This document shows positions 1-7,595 of a stretch of DNA of 25,310 nt, piece by piece (positions within the stretch are counted from its first letter, which is position 1; each line of letters begins with the position of its first letter). A model generated the notes under the pieces. That model made no database searches. It saw only the letters and a list, made by a program, of their open reading frames with translations, and was not told the origin of the DNA. The position numbers were made by a program, and so were the translations under genes. This DNA comes from CBFDCQ01 sp965603355 (GTDB taxonomy: Bacteria > Hydrogenedentota > CAZGCA01 > CBFDCQ01), in NCBI GenBank assembly GCA_965603355.1, contig CBFDCQ010000046.1, positions 1 to 25,310 of the forward strand. Reading direction: 5' to 3'.

Positions 1-10
1 TTATACGCAA

Positions 11-460
11 ATGAGCAAATCAGTCTTCATCAGATGCATGGGGTGCGGCACAATAAACCGCGTGGGTAGAGCTCGTCTCGAAAAGAAACCCGTGTGTGGC
101 AAATGCGAGAAGGGTCTTGACGCGCGCAGGTACTCCTACGATGTTCCCGTGGACCTGTCAGGTGATACGTTCGAACAGGAGGTGTTGAAATCGCGCCTTA
201 CGGTCATTGTCGACTGTTGGGCACCGTGGTGTTCTCCGTGCAGTATGATTGGCACGACAATGGGCACGTTGGCGGCAGATTATAAGGGCAGGTTGAAGGT
301 GGCGCGGCTCAACACCGACCAGAATGCTGCGATTGCCGCACAGTACGAAATAGAGTCCATACCGACGTTGCTCGTTTTCAAGGGTGGCGTGCTCGTGGAT
401 AAGGTCGTGGGCGTCGTGTCGGAGCATCAGTTGAAGGACACGGTTAACAAATGGCTTTGA
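11..460 (+). CDS. trxC: Thioredoxin 2-type protein with N-terminal zinc ribbon
   Basis: Cytoplasmic thiol-disulfide reductase of the Trx2 kind. Residues 9-32 hold two CxxC pairs (C9/C12 and C29/C32), the zinc ribbon that separates Trx2 from Trx1. A complete thioredoxin fold follows, with the redox motif WCSPC at 73-77 and the cis-proline segment SIPT near residue 117. The usual motif is WCGPC; serine replaces glycine, which should change redox potential (inference). The 149-residue length is close to E. coli Trx2 (139). The ATG lies only 10 bases from the window edge, so the promoter and any upstream partner are not visible. Endonuclease IV follows on the same strand after 49 bases, suggesting cotranscription. 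Family is secure; the gene symbol is by domain analogy. Confidence 0.9.
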   Translation: MSKSVFIRCMGCGTINRVGRARLEKKPVCGKCEKGLDARRYSYDVPVDLSGDTFEQEVLKSRLTVIVDCWAPWCSPCSMIGTTMGTLAADYKGRLKVARLNTDQNAAIAAQYEIESIPTLLVFKGGVLVDKVVGVVSEHQLKDTVNKWL

Positions 461-509
461 GCCACGCGTCGAAGTGATTTCCAGCGGTGCAAACGTGAGA
501 GGTTGAGCT

Positions 510-1367
510 ATGGGTGTCGGGGCGCACATGTCGATTTCAGGCGGTCTGCACAAGGCTATGGACCGTGGGAGCGAGGTCAACTGCGACACGATACAGATAT
601 TTACCAAGAGTAATATGCAGTGGAAAGCGCGTGAACTGACAGAGAAGGACGTAGAACTTTTCAAGAAGAAGCAGACTGATACCGGCATCAGCCCGGTCGT
701 GGGGCACGACACGTACCTGATCAATTTGGCGAGTCCGGATAAGGATACTTATAAGAAGTCGGTTGACTCCTTCATAATGGAGTTGATGCGCTCAGAATCT
801 CTCGGACTCCCGTACCTGGTTATGCATCCGGGTGCGCATAAGGACAAGGGCGAGAAGTGGGGGCTGAAACGGATTGCCTCCTCCTTCAAGAGGGTCTTCA
901 AGGCGACCAAGGGCACGCAAGTCCAGGTTCTGCTCGAGACCACCGCCGGGCAGGGCAGCAACCTCGGGTACAGGTTCGAACATCTTGCCGAGATTGTCGA
1001 TATGGTGGACGAACCGGAACGACTCGCCGTATGTTACGACACGTGCCATACGTTCGCCGCCGGGTACGACATCCGTACGAAAAAGGCCTATAGCGCCACG
1101 TTCCGGGAGTTCGACAAGGTTGTCGGTGTTGACATGATCAAGGTCTTCCACATGAACGACGCGAAAAAGGGGTTAGGCAGCCGCGTCGACAGGCACGAGC
1201 ATATCGGCAAAGGGGAGATCGGCGTCGACGCGTTCGGCTTCATCATGACCGACTGCAGGTTCAAGGATGTGCCGAAGATTCTCGAAACGCCGAAGGGGGA
1301 GACCCAAGACCGTTCGTGGGATGAGATAAACCTGGCGACGTTGCGGAGCCTGCTCGCAGTTGAGTAG
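510..1367 (+). CDS. nfo: Endonuclease IV (deoxyribonuclease IV, AP endonuclease)
   Basis: Cleaves the phosphodiester 5' of abasic sites in base-excision repair. The 285-residue TIM barrel is full length and every trinuclear zinc ligand is recognisable: H66, H106, E143 (in LLETTAGQG), D177 and H180 (YDTCH), H214 (FHMND), D227 and H229 (VDRHEH), and E259 (ILETP). These sit two or three residues below the E. coli Nfo numbers. The N-terminus GAHMSISGG is typical. The ATG is preceded by a GAGAGG-like ribosome site. It lies 49 bases after the thioredoxin gene on the same strand and converges on the baeRF gene, whose stop is 32 bases away; I see no strong terminator in that gap. Confidence 0.97.
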   Translation: MGVGAHMSISGGLHKAMDRGSEVNCDTIQIFTKSNMQWKARELTEKDVELFKKKQTDTGISPVVGHDTYLINLASPDKDTYKKSVDSFIMELMRSESLGLPYLVMHPGAHKDKGEKWGLKRIASSFKRVFKATKGTQVQVLLETTAGQGSNLGYRFEHLAEIVDMVDEPERLAVCYDTCHTFAAGYDIRTKKAYSATFREFDKVVGVDMIKVFHMNDAKKGLGSRVDRHEHIGKGEIGVDAFGFIMTDCRFKDVPKILETPKGETQDRSWDEINLATLRSLLAVE

Positions 1368-1399
1368 TGACCGAGAGTTCTTGTTATCCCGTCAAGAGC

Positions 1400-2497
1400 C
1401 TAATACCGCAGGAGTGCGGCGATATCACCCGCCTCCGCGAGCGTCTCAATTGGGTCAGCGAAATCGGCCCTTGCGCCGGTGAGCTTAAGCATCTCGACTA
1501 TCTCGTTCACGACATCGACCTCGAACAGCGATCCCGAACCGCAGGCGGAACATGCCTCGACCGCGCCGACGTCGAGGTTTTCGCAGTCGCGGCACCGTCT
1601 GCCCTCGGGCTTGAACGTGCGGTTGACTATCACCTGCTCCACTCGTCCGATCTTTGCTGCCGATAGTACCGCGTCGAGGCCCACGACACCAAGACCGCCT
1701 CGGAGGTATTCGTTGCGGATCTTCTCCCACAGGTCACGCTCAGATTGCCGCTCCTGCTCGAAGAACAGGTCCATTATGTCCTTGTTGACTGTGGCTTCCC
1801 CTTTGCCGAGGTCCAGCGCCTTTTCCGCGACCTTCTTCTGCAGCGCCTGCGGGAGGTCATCGTGCACCGCACGAAGAATCTCCTTGCCACCGACGAGCAC
1901 AACGCGCCTGAACTCCTCCTCCTTGCCGAGCTGCGAGAGAGCGTCGACAATCTCGCGGGCGTACAGCAGGAGCTGCTTGTCGCGGCGGCGCTCGTACCGC
2001 TGCTGTGACCATCCGCCTTTCCTGACGTGATTCTTGACGTTACCCTTGACGACATCCTCGGAGCCCGCCACGGCCGACGAGACGAGGAAGATGCGCGCCT
2101 TCTTGTTGTCCGCAACGACCACCGCCACGTTCTCGTACTCGTCCTGGAACTCTGCCAGCGGTCTGATGTACGGCGACGAATCGATCCACACGAGATCCTT
2201 AACAGGTGCCGTCAGCGGTGTTGCCTGGAGAAAGTCGAGAGCCCAGCACGCGAAGATGCAGAGCGAACCCGCCTTCAGCCGGTTGTGTTCGAGATATTCC
2301 TGCGCAAGCTTTACGTTCTCGTCAAAATGGTCCCTCTCATCCTTTTCCGCACTGCCGCTCTGCAGCGCACGGCGCACCGCCTGGAACTTCTTGTCGAGCT
2401 GCGCTACTGACTGCGGCCCGGCGAGATACACGCTCAAGAACGCCCTCTCCGGCGCCGTCATCTCGGCCAATTCTCTCAGATCAATGTTTGCTGACAT
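1400..2497 (-). CDS. baeRF-family protein (bacterial eRF1/Vms1-like)
   Basis: Bacterial relative of the archaeal/eukaryotic release factor eRF1 and the peptidyl-tRNA hydrolase Vms1. The diagnostic stretch is residues 160-170, KGGWSQQRYER, which aligns with GGQSAQRFAR of aRF1/eRF1: the catalytic GGQ glutamine position is tryptophan (W163), with glutamines at 165 and 166. A basic helix follows, as in eRF1 domain 2. A C-terminal ribbon around residues 305-325 has two CxxC pairs (CRDC, CSAC), like eRF1 domain 3. The start is supported by AAGGAG six bases before the ATG. Family biology suggests ribosome-associated peptidyl-tRNA release or rescue; this is inference, as no substrate is visible. The gene stands alone on the minus strand, convergent with nfo. 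Confidence 0.8.
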   Translation of the reverse strand: MSANIDLRELAEMTAPERAFLSVYLAGPQSVAQLDKKFQAVRRALQSGSAEKDERDHFDENVKLAQEYLEHNRLKAGSLCIFACWALDFLQATPLTAPVKDLVWIDSSPYIRPLAEFQDEYENVAVVVADNKKARIFLVSSAVAGSEDVVKGNVKNHVRKGGWSQQRYERRRDKQLLLYAREIVDALSQLGKEEEFRRVVLVGGKEILRAVHDDLPQALQKKVAEKALDLGKGEATVNKDIMDLFFEQERQSERDLWEKIRNEYLRGGLGVVGLDAVLSAAKIGRVEQVIVNRTFKPEGRRCRDCENLDVGAVEACSACGSGSLFEVDVVNEIVEMLKLTGARADFADPIETLAEAGDIAALLRY

Positions 2498-2812
2498 AGT
2501 CGCTCCTTAGAAATCCTCGTTACCCGCCACATTCAGTGTATCTGTTGGCAATCGCACCGATTCATTGGGTACGGCGCGAACAAGGGAAGCCAGAACCTGC
2601 CGGTCACCTACCCGATACCCCGCAATGGCTGGTCCTACCGGTTCTTGCGGTCGGCTGGTTTTCCGGATGGCGCGGGCCACCTCTCCACAAGGGCGCTTAC
2701 CCTGCCAGCCGTTGGCGAGCCCTCCGTCTATTGGCCCGCCCGGTCCCTGGTCGATTGCTCCTTGTCATTAATGCGCCCAGCGGTGCCACTTACGGAGTTA
2801 AGAAAGCACTGT
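2498..2812. other. Gene-less interval upstream of baeRF
   Basis: About 315 bases without a convincing gene. Frames stay open across it, but none has a ribosome site, a recognisable motif or family-like composition. On the minus strand a TACACT hexamer (about 2533-2538) could be the -10 of the baeRF gene, but no good -35 accompanies it. Two approximate copies of GGCTGGT(n)CCGG occur near 2622 and 2650. The right edge runs into the RAYT inverted repeat. I do not recognise tRNA, SRP RNA, RNase P RNA or tmRNA signatures. Confidence 0.4.
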
Positions 2813-2912
2813 TAGCCCGCCTTGGCGGGCTCCTCTTTGCACCCTGCTTCAGCAGGGGTGGAAGGAGACTCTCACACTAATCCCGCTCTCAAGCGCGCTT
2901 CAGCGTGGCTTC
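2813..2912. repeat. Left REP-like inverted repeat of the RAYT unit
   Basis: Contains the hairpin AGCCCGCCTTGGCGGGCT at the outer edge, then ACCCTGCTTCAGCAGGGGT, then a stretch ending GCGCGCTTCAGCGTGGCTTC. Reverse-complemented, the order of these blocks matches 3391-3484. The CTTCAG/CTGAAG core sits at the tip of two of its palindromes. Confidence 0.75.
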
Positions 2913-2924
2913 CCGAACCTGACT

Positions 2925-3373
2925 TCAGTCTTGCCCCTCCCTTCTCTGCACCCAATGAGTCTCCAGCGCCTTCTTGGTCGTACCTGTTTCATGATGTTTC
3001 TCTTGGTCTTCAACATAGCTCAGGACACCCGGCAGATGTTTTTTGGAAAAGCTGACAACACCATATCCCCTCTGCCATTTGATGGTCTCAGGACCAACCT
3101 CCTTGTTCACCTGATGAGCACTGGCGTCCTTCACCTTCCCAATGAAGTCACTCAGGAGAACGAAAGGTTCCATCTGAAACACCAGATGAACATGGTTCTG
3201 TGTACCGCCGAGCTTCTCGAAGTGAATGCCTTTGACTTTGGGCAGTATTCTTCAATGATTTCATACAGCCGATCTCGAATCTCCGGCCGGATCATGGGGT
3301 CATCATTGCTGCAGTGCCAGTTGACATGCAAGTAGATCTCACTGAAGTTGTGGCCGGATCCTTCGCTCATCAT
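2925..3373 (-). pseudogene. REP-associated tyrosine transposase (RAYT, Y1_Tnp), frame-split
   Basis: Single-strand DNA transposase-like HUH protein. The first frame (3373 to about 3236) reads SEIYLHVNWHCSNDDPMI...RLYEIIEEYC, the N-terminal half of a Y1_Tnp domain. The rest lies in the -1 frame: GIHFEKLGGTQNHVHLVFQ with the HUH histidines at codons 3186-3194 (HVH), then WQRGYGVVSFSKKH and LSYVEDQEKHH, which includes the likely nucleophile tyrosine. Joined, the two halves give about 150 residues, the normal RAYT length, with no other lesion. The switch point falls at a C-CCA-AAG heptamer (3236-3242). Either a one-base deletion has killed the gene or -1 frameshifting restores it; the first is the simpler default. 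It lies inside the inverted repeats described separately. Confidence 0.75.
3236..3242 (-). other. Candidate -1 frameshift slippery heptamer
   Basis: On the minus strand the sequence is CCCAAAG, read in the incoming frame as C-CCA-AAG, which fits the X-XXY-YYZ pattern. Slippage by -1 moves reading to CCC-AAA and straight into the frame encoding GIHFEKLGGTQNHVHL. Compare G-GGA-AAG used in lambda tail assembly genes. No strong downstream stem-loop is evident, only a 4-bp CGAG/CTCG stem, so function is unproven. Confidence 0.35.
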
Positions 3374-3390
3374 GCTGAAGCCTCCTCGGA

Positions 3391-3484
3391 GAAGCCACGC
3401 TGAAGCGCGCTTCTGATGTGTTTCTCCCCTCTCAACACCCCGGCTGAAGCCGGGTGCAAAGAGGAGCCCGCTGAAGCCGGGCTA
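3391..3484. repeat. Right REP-like inverted repeat of the RAYT unit
   Basis: Inverted partner of 2813-2912. It begins GAAGCCACGCTGAAGCGCGC, continues through a variable middle, and ends with two palindromes sharing a CTGAAG tip: CCCGGCTGAAGCCGGG and AGCCCGCTGAAGCCGGGCT, separated by TGCAAAGAGGAG. The paired palindromes resemble a BIME-type REP doublet. Confidence 0.75.
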
Positions 3485-3748
3485 AATAGTACCCTAAATG
3501 CTGATGTCAGTGCCAGCGAAATGTCGTTCAGAACGCAGAGTAAATCCCGACCGGGTTGCCGTGGCCGAGCCAATTAGCCCGGCATGAGCATAATCGCGTA
3601 GTCTATGGTTCCATGCTAGCAGGGATATGTCAAGTATCGCCCGACGGCGCAGCCGGGTATGGTTGGAACAACGCGCGCTCGGCTTCTTAAGGCAACGTGG
3701 CTGGAGGCTTCCTAGACGCACGACTGCTGTACAATCTCTCAAGAAATC
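3485..3748. other. Intergenic stretch between the RAYT repeat and tsaE
   Basis: About 264 bases downstream of tsaE with no supportable gene. It contains a small palindrome CCCGACGGCGCAGCCGGG near 3639-3656 and several partial AGCCCGG sequences similar to the RAYT repeat ends, possibly older repeat debris. No terminator with a U-tract was found after tsaE. Confidence 0.4.
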
Positions 3749-4288
3749 CTATCGGACGCTGAGCGTGCGTCTCCATTCGGTTGTTCTGTCCGGTGGGAGG
3801 CCGGTGAAGTCTATGTGGATACGCCGTTCGGTAGGCGCGATGTGTTCGAGGCTGATATGTATGGCGCGTGCGGGCAGAAGGTCGGCGGCCCGCTCCGCCC
3901 ATTCGATCACCGCGATGCATCCCGAATCGATGAGTTCCTCATACCCGAGCGCTATAAAATCTAACGGGCTGTCCAGTCTGTAGGCGTCGATGTGCCAGAT
4001 GGGATGGACACCGTCGTACCTGTTGACTAGCACGAAACTGGCGCTTCGGACGAACTGATCCGGAGGAACACCGAGACCCTGCGCGATCCCTTTCGTCAGG
4101 CACGTCTTGCCGGTTCCGAGCTCACCTACAAGCGCAATCACGTCACCGGGAACGAGCAGTTTGCCGATTTCCCGGCCGAGCCCTATCGTGTCCTCCGGTG
4201 AATGGGTAATGAGCGATACGCTCCGAGAGCGGTCTCGTTCAGCCACTGACTCGATCTTGTCCCGGTCGTTTTCGGATAGCCTTTTCAT
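3749..4288 (-). CDS. tsaE: tRNA threonylcarbamoyladenosine biosynthesis ATPase TsaE
   Basis: P-loop ATPase that works with TsaB and TsaD to install t6A37 on ANN-decoding tRNAs. The Walker A motif GELGTGKT lies at about residues 55-62, after the family segment THSPEDTIGLGREIG. FVLVNRY and HIDAYRL follow, then the C-terminal IEWAERA typical of TsaE. At 179 residues it is longer than usual (about 155); the first 25 residues are unconserved and overlap glgA by 50 bases. An in-frame GTG at 4246 would give 165 residues and an 8-base overlap, a common arrangement, but neither start has a clear ribosome site. It is the last gene of the minus-strand run. TsaB and TsaD are not in the window. Confidence 0.93.
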   Translation of the reverse strand: MKRLSENDRDKIESVAERDRSRSVSLITHSPEDTIGLGREIGKLLVPGDVIALVGELGTGKTCLTKGIAQGLGVPPDQFVRSASFVLVNRYDGVHPIWHIDAYRLDSPLDFIALGYEELIDSGCIAVIEWAERAADLLPARAIHISLEHIAPTERRIHIDFTGLPPDRTTEWRRTLSVR

Positions 4289-5810
4289 AGAGCTTGACGT
4301 ACTCTCCCGCGGCGTGGTGCCATGAGAAGTCCTCTTTCATGCCGTTCATCTGAATTCTCTTCCAGGTGTCGAAGTCGTGGTATGCGGCGATCGCACGCTC
4401 TATTGCGCCCAGCAAGGCCTCCGGTGTCGGGTCGTCGAAGACGAAACCGGTACCGTAGCCGGCAGTGATCGAGACCGGTGTAGCGTCCTGTATGCTGTCC
4501 GCCAGACCGCCTGTTCGCCGCACTATGGGTACCGTACCGTACTTCAGGCTGTAGAGCTGGTTCAATCCGCACGGCTCGTACCGCGAGGGCATGAGAAGAA
4601 AGTCCGCACCGGCCTCTATCTGGTGTGCGAGCGCGTCATCGAACCCGATAGTTATGCCGGTCTTGCGCGGATGGCGACGTCCCATCTCCTGGAATATGAA
4701 ATGGTATTTGGGATCGCCCGTGCCAAGCAGCACAAACTGGACGTCCATATCGAAAAAGTGTTCCATGATGGCCGCGATAAGGTCAAGCCCCTTGTGGTCC
4801 GCCAGCCGGCTTATGACGCCAAAGAGCGGGCTGTCGGTGCGCGGCAGGTCCAGGTTCTTCTGGAGGGCGCGTTTGCACGCCAGTTTGCCGGACATATCGG
4901 TCGGGTCGTAGTCCTTCTCGATGTGCTGATCCACGGCGGGATTCCAGACCGAGTAGTCTATCCCGTTAAGCACACCGTAGAGGTCGGCACTGCGTTTCCG
5001 CAACAGTCCGTCCAACCCGTACCCGAACTCCGGCGTCTGTATCTCCTGGCTGTACGTCGGACTTACGGTGCAAAGAACGTCGCTGAATACCAGCCCGGCC
5101 TTGAGCAGGTTCATCTGGCCGTAGAACTCAAGACCTTCCATGTTGAACAGGCTCGGATGGAGCCCTGTCACAGGGAACTTCTCAGCGGGAAATATTCCCT
5201 GGTACCCGATATTGTGAATTGTGAACAGTGTTCCGATGTTCCGGAAAAAGTCGTGTTCACCGTACGCCGTGCGCAGGTACGCGGGGATAAGCGCCGTCTG
5301 CCATTCGTTGCAGTGAATTGCGTCAGGTCGCCAGCCGGTCGTTCTCAGGCTCTCAAGAACCGCCTTGGAGAAGAAGGCGAACCGCTCGACATTGTCCTCG
5401 TAGTCAACGCCGTTTTCCTGGTAGAGGCCGTCCCGGTCGAAGAAGTAAGGTGCGTCAATGAAGTACACCGGTATGCGCGTGCCCGGGAACCGTCCTTCAA
5501 GCAGGCGGGCCGTGTACATTCTATCACCGACATGCACGGTCAGGCTCGAGGAAATGACGACGGTGTGAATCGCCATGCGTCCCGAAGCCTGGCGTCGCAT
5601 TGATCGAACGCGCTGCAACACTGTTCCCTCGGGGGGAACTGCCTCCGCGCGCCTTGGCATGAACCGCGGGTAATATGGCATGATGAGGCGCGCATCATGT
5701 TCGAGCACGTGCAGCGCTTTGGGCAAAGCGCCCGCCACGTCCGCCAACCCTCCGGTTTTCGCGAACGGAACAACCTCAGGGCATGCAATCAGTATCTTGA
5801 GCTTGGCCAT
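4239..5810 (-). CDS. glgA: Glycogen (starch) synthase, GT5 family
   Basis: Transfers glucose from ADP-glucose to the growing alpha-1,4-glucan. The N-terminal KTGGLADVAGALPKAL (about residues 18-33) is the GT5 nucleotide-sugar signature. Other family blocks are TIHNIGYQG, NGIDYSVWNP, ISRLADHKGLDL, and the C-terminal PSRYEPCGLNQLYSLKYG with the catalytic glutamate, followed by RRTGGLADS. At 523 residues it is full length with a slightly long tail. The ATG is preceded by AAGGAA at good spacing. It lies 32 bases after the NIF3 gene and overlaps tsaE, so it is probably in the same transcript. No branching enzyme, ADP-glucose pyrophosphorylase or phosphorylase is nearby. Confidence 0.97.
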   Translation of the reverse strand: MAKLKILIACPEVVPFAKTGGLADVAGALPKALHVLEHDARLIMPYYPRFMPRRAEAVPPEGTVLQRVRSMRRQASGRMAIHTVVISSSLTVHVGDRMYTARLLEGRFPGTRIPVYFIDAPYFFDRDGLYQENGVDYEDNVERFAFFSKAVLESLRTTGWRPDAIHCNEWQTALIPAYLRTAYGEHDFFRNIGTLFTIHNIGYQGIFPAEKFPVTGLHPSLFNMEGLEFYGQMNLLKAGLVFSDVLCTVSPTYSQEIQTPEFGYGLDGLLRKRSADLYGVLNGIDYSVWNPAVDQHIEKDYDPTDMSGKLACKRALQKNLDLPRTDSPLFGVISRLADHKGLDLIAAIMEHFFDMDVQFVLLGTGDPKYHFIFQEMGRRHPRKTGITIGFDDALAHQIEAGADFLLMPSRYEPCGLNQLYSLKYGTVPIVRRTGGLADSIQDATPVSITAGYGTGFVFDDPTPEALLGAIERAIAAYHDFDTWKRIQMNGMKEDFSWHHAAGEYVKLYEKAIRKRPGQDRVSG

Positions 5811-5842
5811 ACAATTCCTTCCCCACGCTATTTCAAGTCCCT

Positions 5843-6958
5843 TCAGAGAGAAGAGAAAACCGCCTGGTCAGACACGGTTTCAACGTTGATTGTCGGGTCC
5901 AACTTCTTCAGTTCGGCCTGCAGCCTTTCCGCAAGAGGCGCGACTATGACACGCTCGGTTCCGTCATGACCTGCGTCTATCAGGCAGAGCCCCCGCGCGC
6001 GCGCTTCGCGAGCGTGGTGGTACCCTATATCGCCCGTGACAAGCGCGTCGGCTCCCGCCGCCGCGACTGCGGATACGAGCGTTCCGCCGGCACCTGCAAT
6101 GGTGGCGATCCGGGCGACTTGGCGCTGCTTGTCGCCAACGATTCGGACGGAATCCAACTTCAAGGCTTTCCTGACCCGGGACGCGAACTCTCCCAGACTC
6201 GTACTCTGCTCCAACTCCCCAATTCGCCCAAGCGAGAACCGCTCGTCGCGCTGGGAGGTAACGAGGAGGTCGTACGCAACCTTCTCATACGGATGCGCCT
6301 GTTTCACGGCCTCCACCACTCGTGGGACAAACGGGCCGCTGACGACCATTTCCAATCTCAACTCGTCCGCTCGATTCACCTTGCCGACCTCGCCCGAGAA
6401 CGGTTGGGCGCTTTCACCGGGCATGAAGGTGCCCACCCCTTGCGTTTCGAATGTGCAGAACTCGTATTCCCCTATGACTCCCGCGCCTGCCGAACATGCC
6501 GCATCGCGCACGTGACCCTCATGTCCTTTCGGCACGAACACAACGAGTTTGTACTGCGCACACTCGTTGCCGAGCTGCAGCGGTTCCGAGTCACACAGCC
6601 CCAGGACCTCTGCGAGCACGGTATTCACGCCGCGCGGTGCGCGATCCAGGTTTGTATGTGCGACGTAAAGTGCAAGTCCGGCGCGTATGGTCTTGAGCAG
6701 CAGTCTTCCTGCCATGTCATCCGGCACGATCCGGTCTATCGGCCGGTAAATGAGAGGGTGGTGGACGACTATGGCACTTGCCCCGACGGCCAGCGCCCGC
6801 TCAACAGCCTCGTCGCTCGGGTCGAGAGCGACGATCACGCCCTTCAGCGGCGCTGCGGGATCTCCGGCCTGTAATCCGATACTATCTTCAGGCAGCGCAA
6901 GCGCAGCTGGGGCTATTTCCTCCATGATTCTCATCAGATCGCTAACAGAAACTGCCAA
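5843..6958 (-). CDS. NIF3-like dinuclear metal-centre protein (YqfO/YbgI type)
   Basis: Member of the NIF3/DUF34 family, sometimes labelled GTP cyclohydrolase 1 type 2 homolog; its physiological role is not settled. Metal ligands are visible at H66-H67 (VVHHPLIYRP), H101 and D105 (AHTNLDRAPRGVN), and the C-terminal GDIGYHHA with DAGHDGTE. The 371-residue length reflects the PII/CutA-like insertion (roughly 130-235, starting KLVVFVPKGHE) found in the YqfO subgroup and absent from short YbgI. Translation appears to start at TTG: AAGGAG lies 7 bases upstream and the N-terminus aligns with the family. Spacing to AMMECR1 upstream is 49 bases, filled by a palindrome, and to glgA 32 bases. Confidence 0.93.
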   Translation of the reverse strand: MAVSVSDLMRIMEEIAPAALALPEDSIGLQAGDPAAPLKGVIVALDPSDEAVERALAVGASAIVVHHPLIYRPIDRIVPDDMAGRLLLKTIRAGLALYVAHTNLDRAPRGVNTVLAEVLGLCDSEPLQLGNECAQYKLVVFVPKGHEGHVRDAACSAGAGVIGEYEFCTFETQGVGTFMPGESAQPFSGEVGKVNRADELRLEMVVSGPFVPRVVEAVKQAHPYEKVAYDLLVTSQRDERFSLGRIGELEQSTSLGEFASRVRKALKLDSVRIVGDKQRQVARIATIAGAGGTLVSAVAAAGADALVTGDIGYHHAREARARGLCLIDAGHDGTERVIVAPLAERLQAELKKLDPTINVETVSDQAVFSSL

Positions 6959-6987
6959 CTATGTACTCCTTATGTGCCACTGGCCGA

Positions 6988-7007
6988 GGGCGAGGTGTAC
7001 CTCGCCC
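6988..7007. repeat. Perfect 20-bp palindrome between AMMECR1 and NIF3 genes
   Basis: GGGCGAGGT followed by GT and ACCTCGCCC: a perfect palindrome in the 49-base gap. On the minus strand it is entered through GTAGGGGCGAGG, whose TAG is the AMMECR1 stop codon. It could attenuate transcription into NIF3, but the downstream bases are not U-rich. It belongs to the GTAGGGG palindrome group noted elsewhere in the window. Confidence 0.7.
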
Positions 7008-7568
7008 CTACGTTGTCTCCTCGATGATCTCCGCCTCAAACTTCCACAATGTGGCGCCGCTCTTCCACTCATCGGGGCTCAGCCGCGCCTTAACGCACGT
7101 TTCGCGAACAAAGGTGAGTGTATCCCAGTTGCGCGACGATGCCACCTGCGGCAACAACAGGCCGGAAAGGCCGCTCTTCTCGATCATGAGCCCGTGACGA
7201 CCGATCTCTATCTCGTTCGGGTCAGTTACCTTTGACAGAGGAGTAAGAACGGAAATCTCTATGGTGACGTCGCCTGTCTCAGCAGCTCCCAGAGGCGGAA
7301 ATCGCGGATCCTGAAAAGCTGCCGCGAGCGCCATTTCGGGAACCGTGTCCCACAGTGGGGACTGGGACTCAACCTGACCGATGCATCCTCGCAAGGCCTC
7401 TCCTTTGCGCAAAGTAACGAAGAGCCCGCGCGGCTCCAACAGAACGGGGTCGCTGGTTCTGCCCGGAATCTTGCTCGCGAGTCCCAGCCGCGCGGTTATT
7501 GTCTGACGTGCCAGGTTGAGCAGCTCCGACCGTTGTTGTTCCGAATATCCGTGTTCGACGTCCTGCAT
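7008..7568 (-). CDS. AMMECR1 domain protein (AmmeMemoRadiSam system protein A)
   Basis: AMMECR1 family protein of 186 residues. The hallmark LRGCIG is present in GEALRGCIGQVES (about residues 58-70), along with the LEPRGLFVTLRKG lead-in, AAAFQDPRFPPL and the ITIEISVL-like strand (VTIEISVLTPLSKV). The function is unresolved; the family is often encoded with a MEMO protein and a radical SAM enzyme, a set named AmmeMemoRadiSam. The MEMO gene lies 27 bases upstream; the radical SAM partner is not in this window. GGAG lies 8 bases before the ATG. The stop codon coincides with the border of a palindromic repeat, so the native C-terminus may have been slightly altered. Confidence 0.93.
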   Translation of the reverse strand: MQDVEHGYSEQQRSELLNLARQTITARLGLASKIPGRTSDPVLLEPRGLFVTLRKGEALRGCIGQVESQSPLWDTVPEMALAAAFQDPRFPPLGAAETGDVTIEISVLTPLSKVTDPNEIEIGRHGLMIEKSGLSGLLLPQVASSRNWDTLTFVRETCVKARLSPDEWKSGATLWKFEAEIIEETT

Positions 7569-7595
7569 CTGTCATGCTCCGTGCAAAGCGGCCTT

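Larger units (their letters stand above)
2813..3484 (-). mobile_element. RAYT unit: Y1 transposase bounded by inverted palindromic repeats
   Basis: A compact unit of about 670 bases made of a REP-associated tyrosine transposase gene on the minus strand flanked by roughly 95-base inverted copies of a palindrome-rich sequence (2813-2912 and 3391-3484). The two arms match in order when one is reverse-complemented: an AGCCCGC hairpin at the outer edge, the spacer TGCAAAGAGGAG, a CTGAAG hairpin, and a GAAGCCACGCTGAAGCGCGC segment at the inner edge. This is the layout of REP/BIME elements that RAYT proteins process. The gene carries a frameshift, so the unit is either inactive or recoded. No target duplication is expected for HUH elements and none was seen. 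Confidence 0.75.

Noticed and set aside
2536..2880. 114-codon frame upstream of the RAYT unit
   Set aside because: No start context, no motif, and it reads into the inverted repeat.
4377..5603. 408-codon plus-strand frame opposite glgA
   Set aside because: Antisense shadow of glgA; arginine- and valine-rich shadow composition and no recognisable domain.
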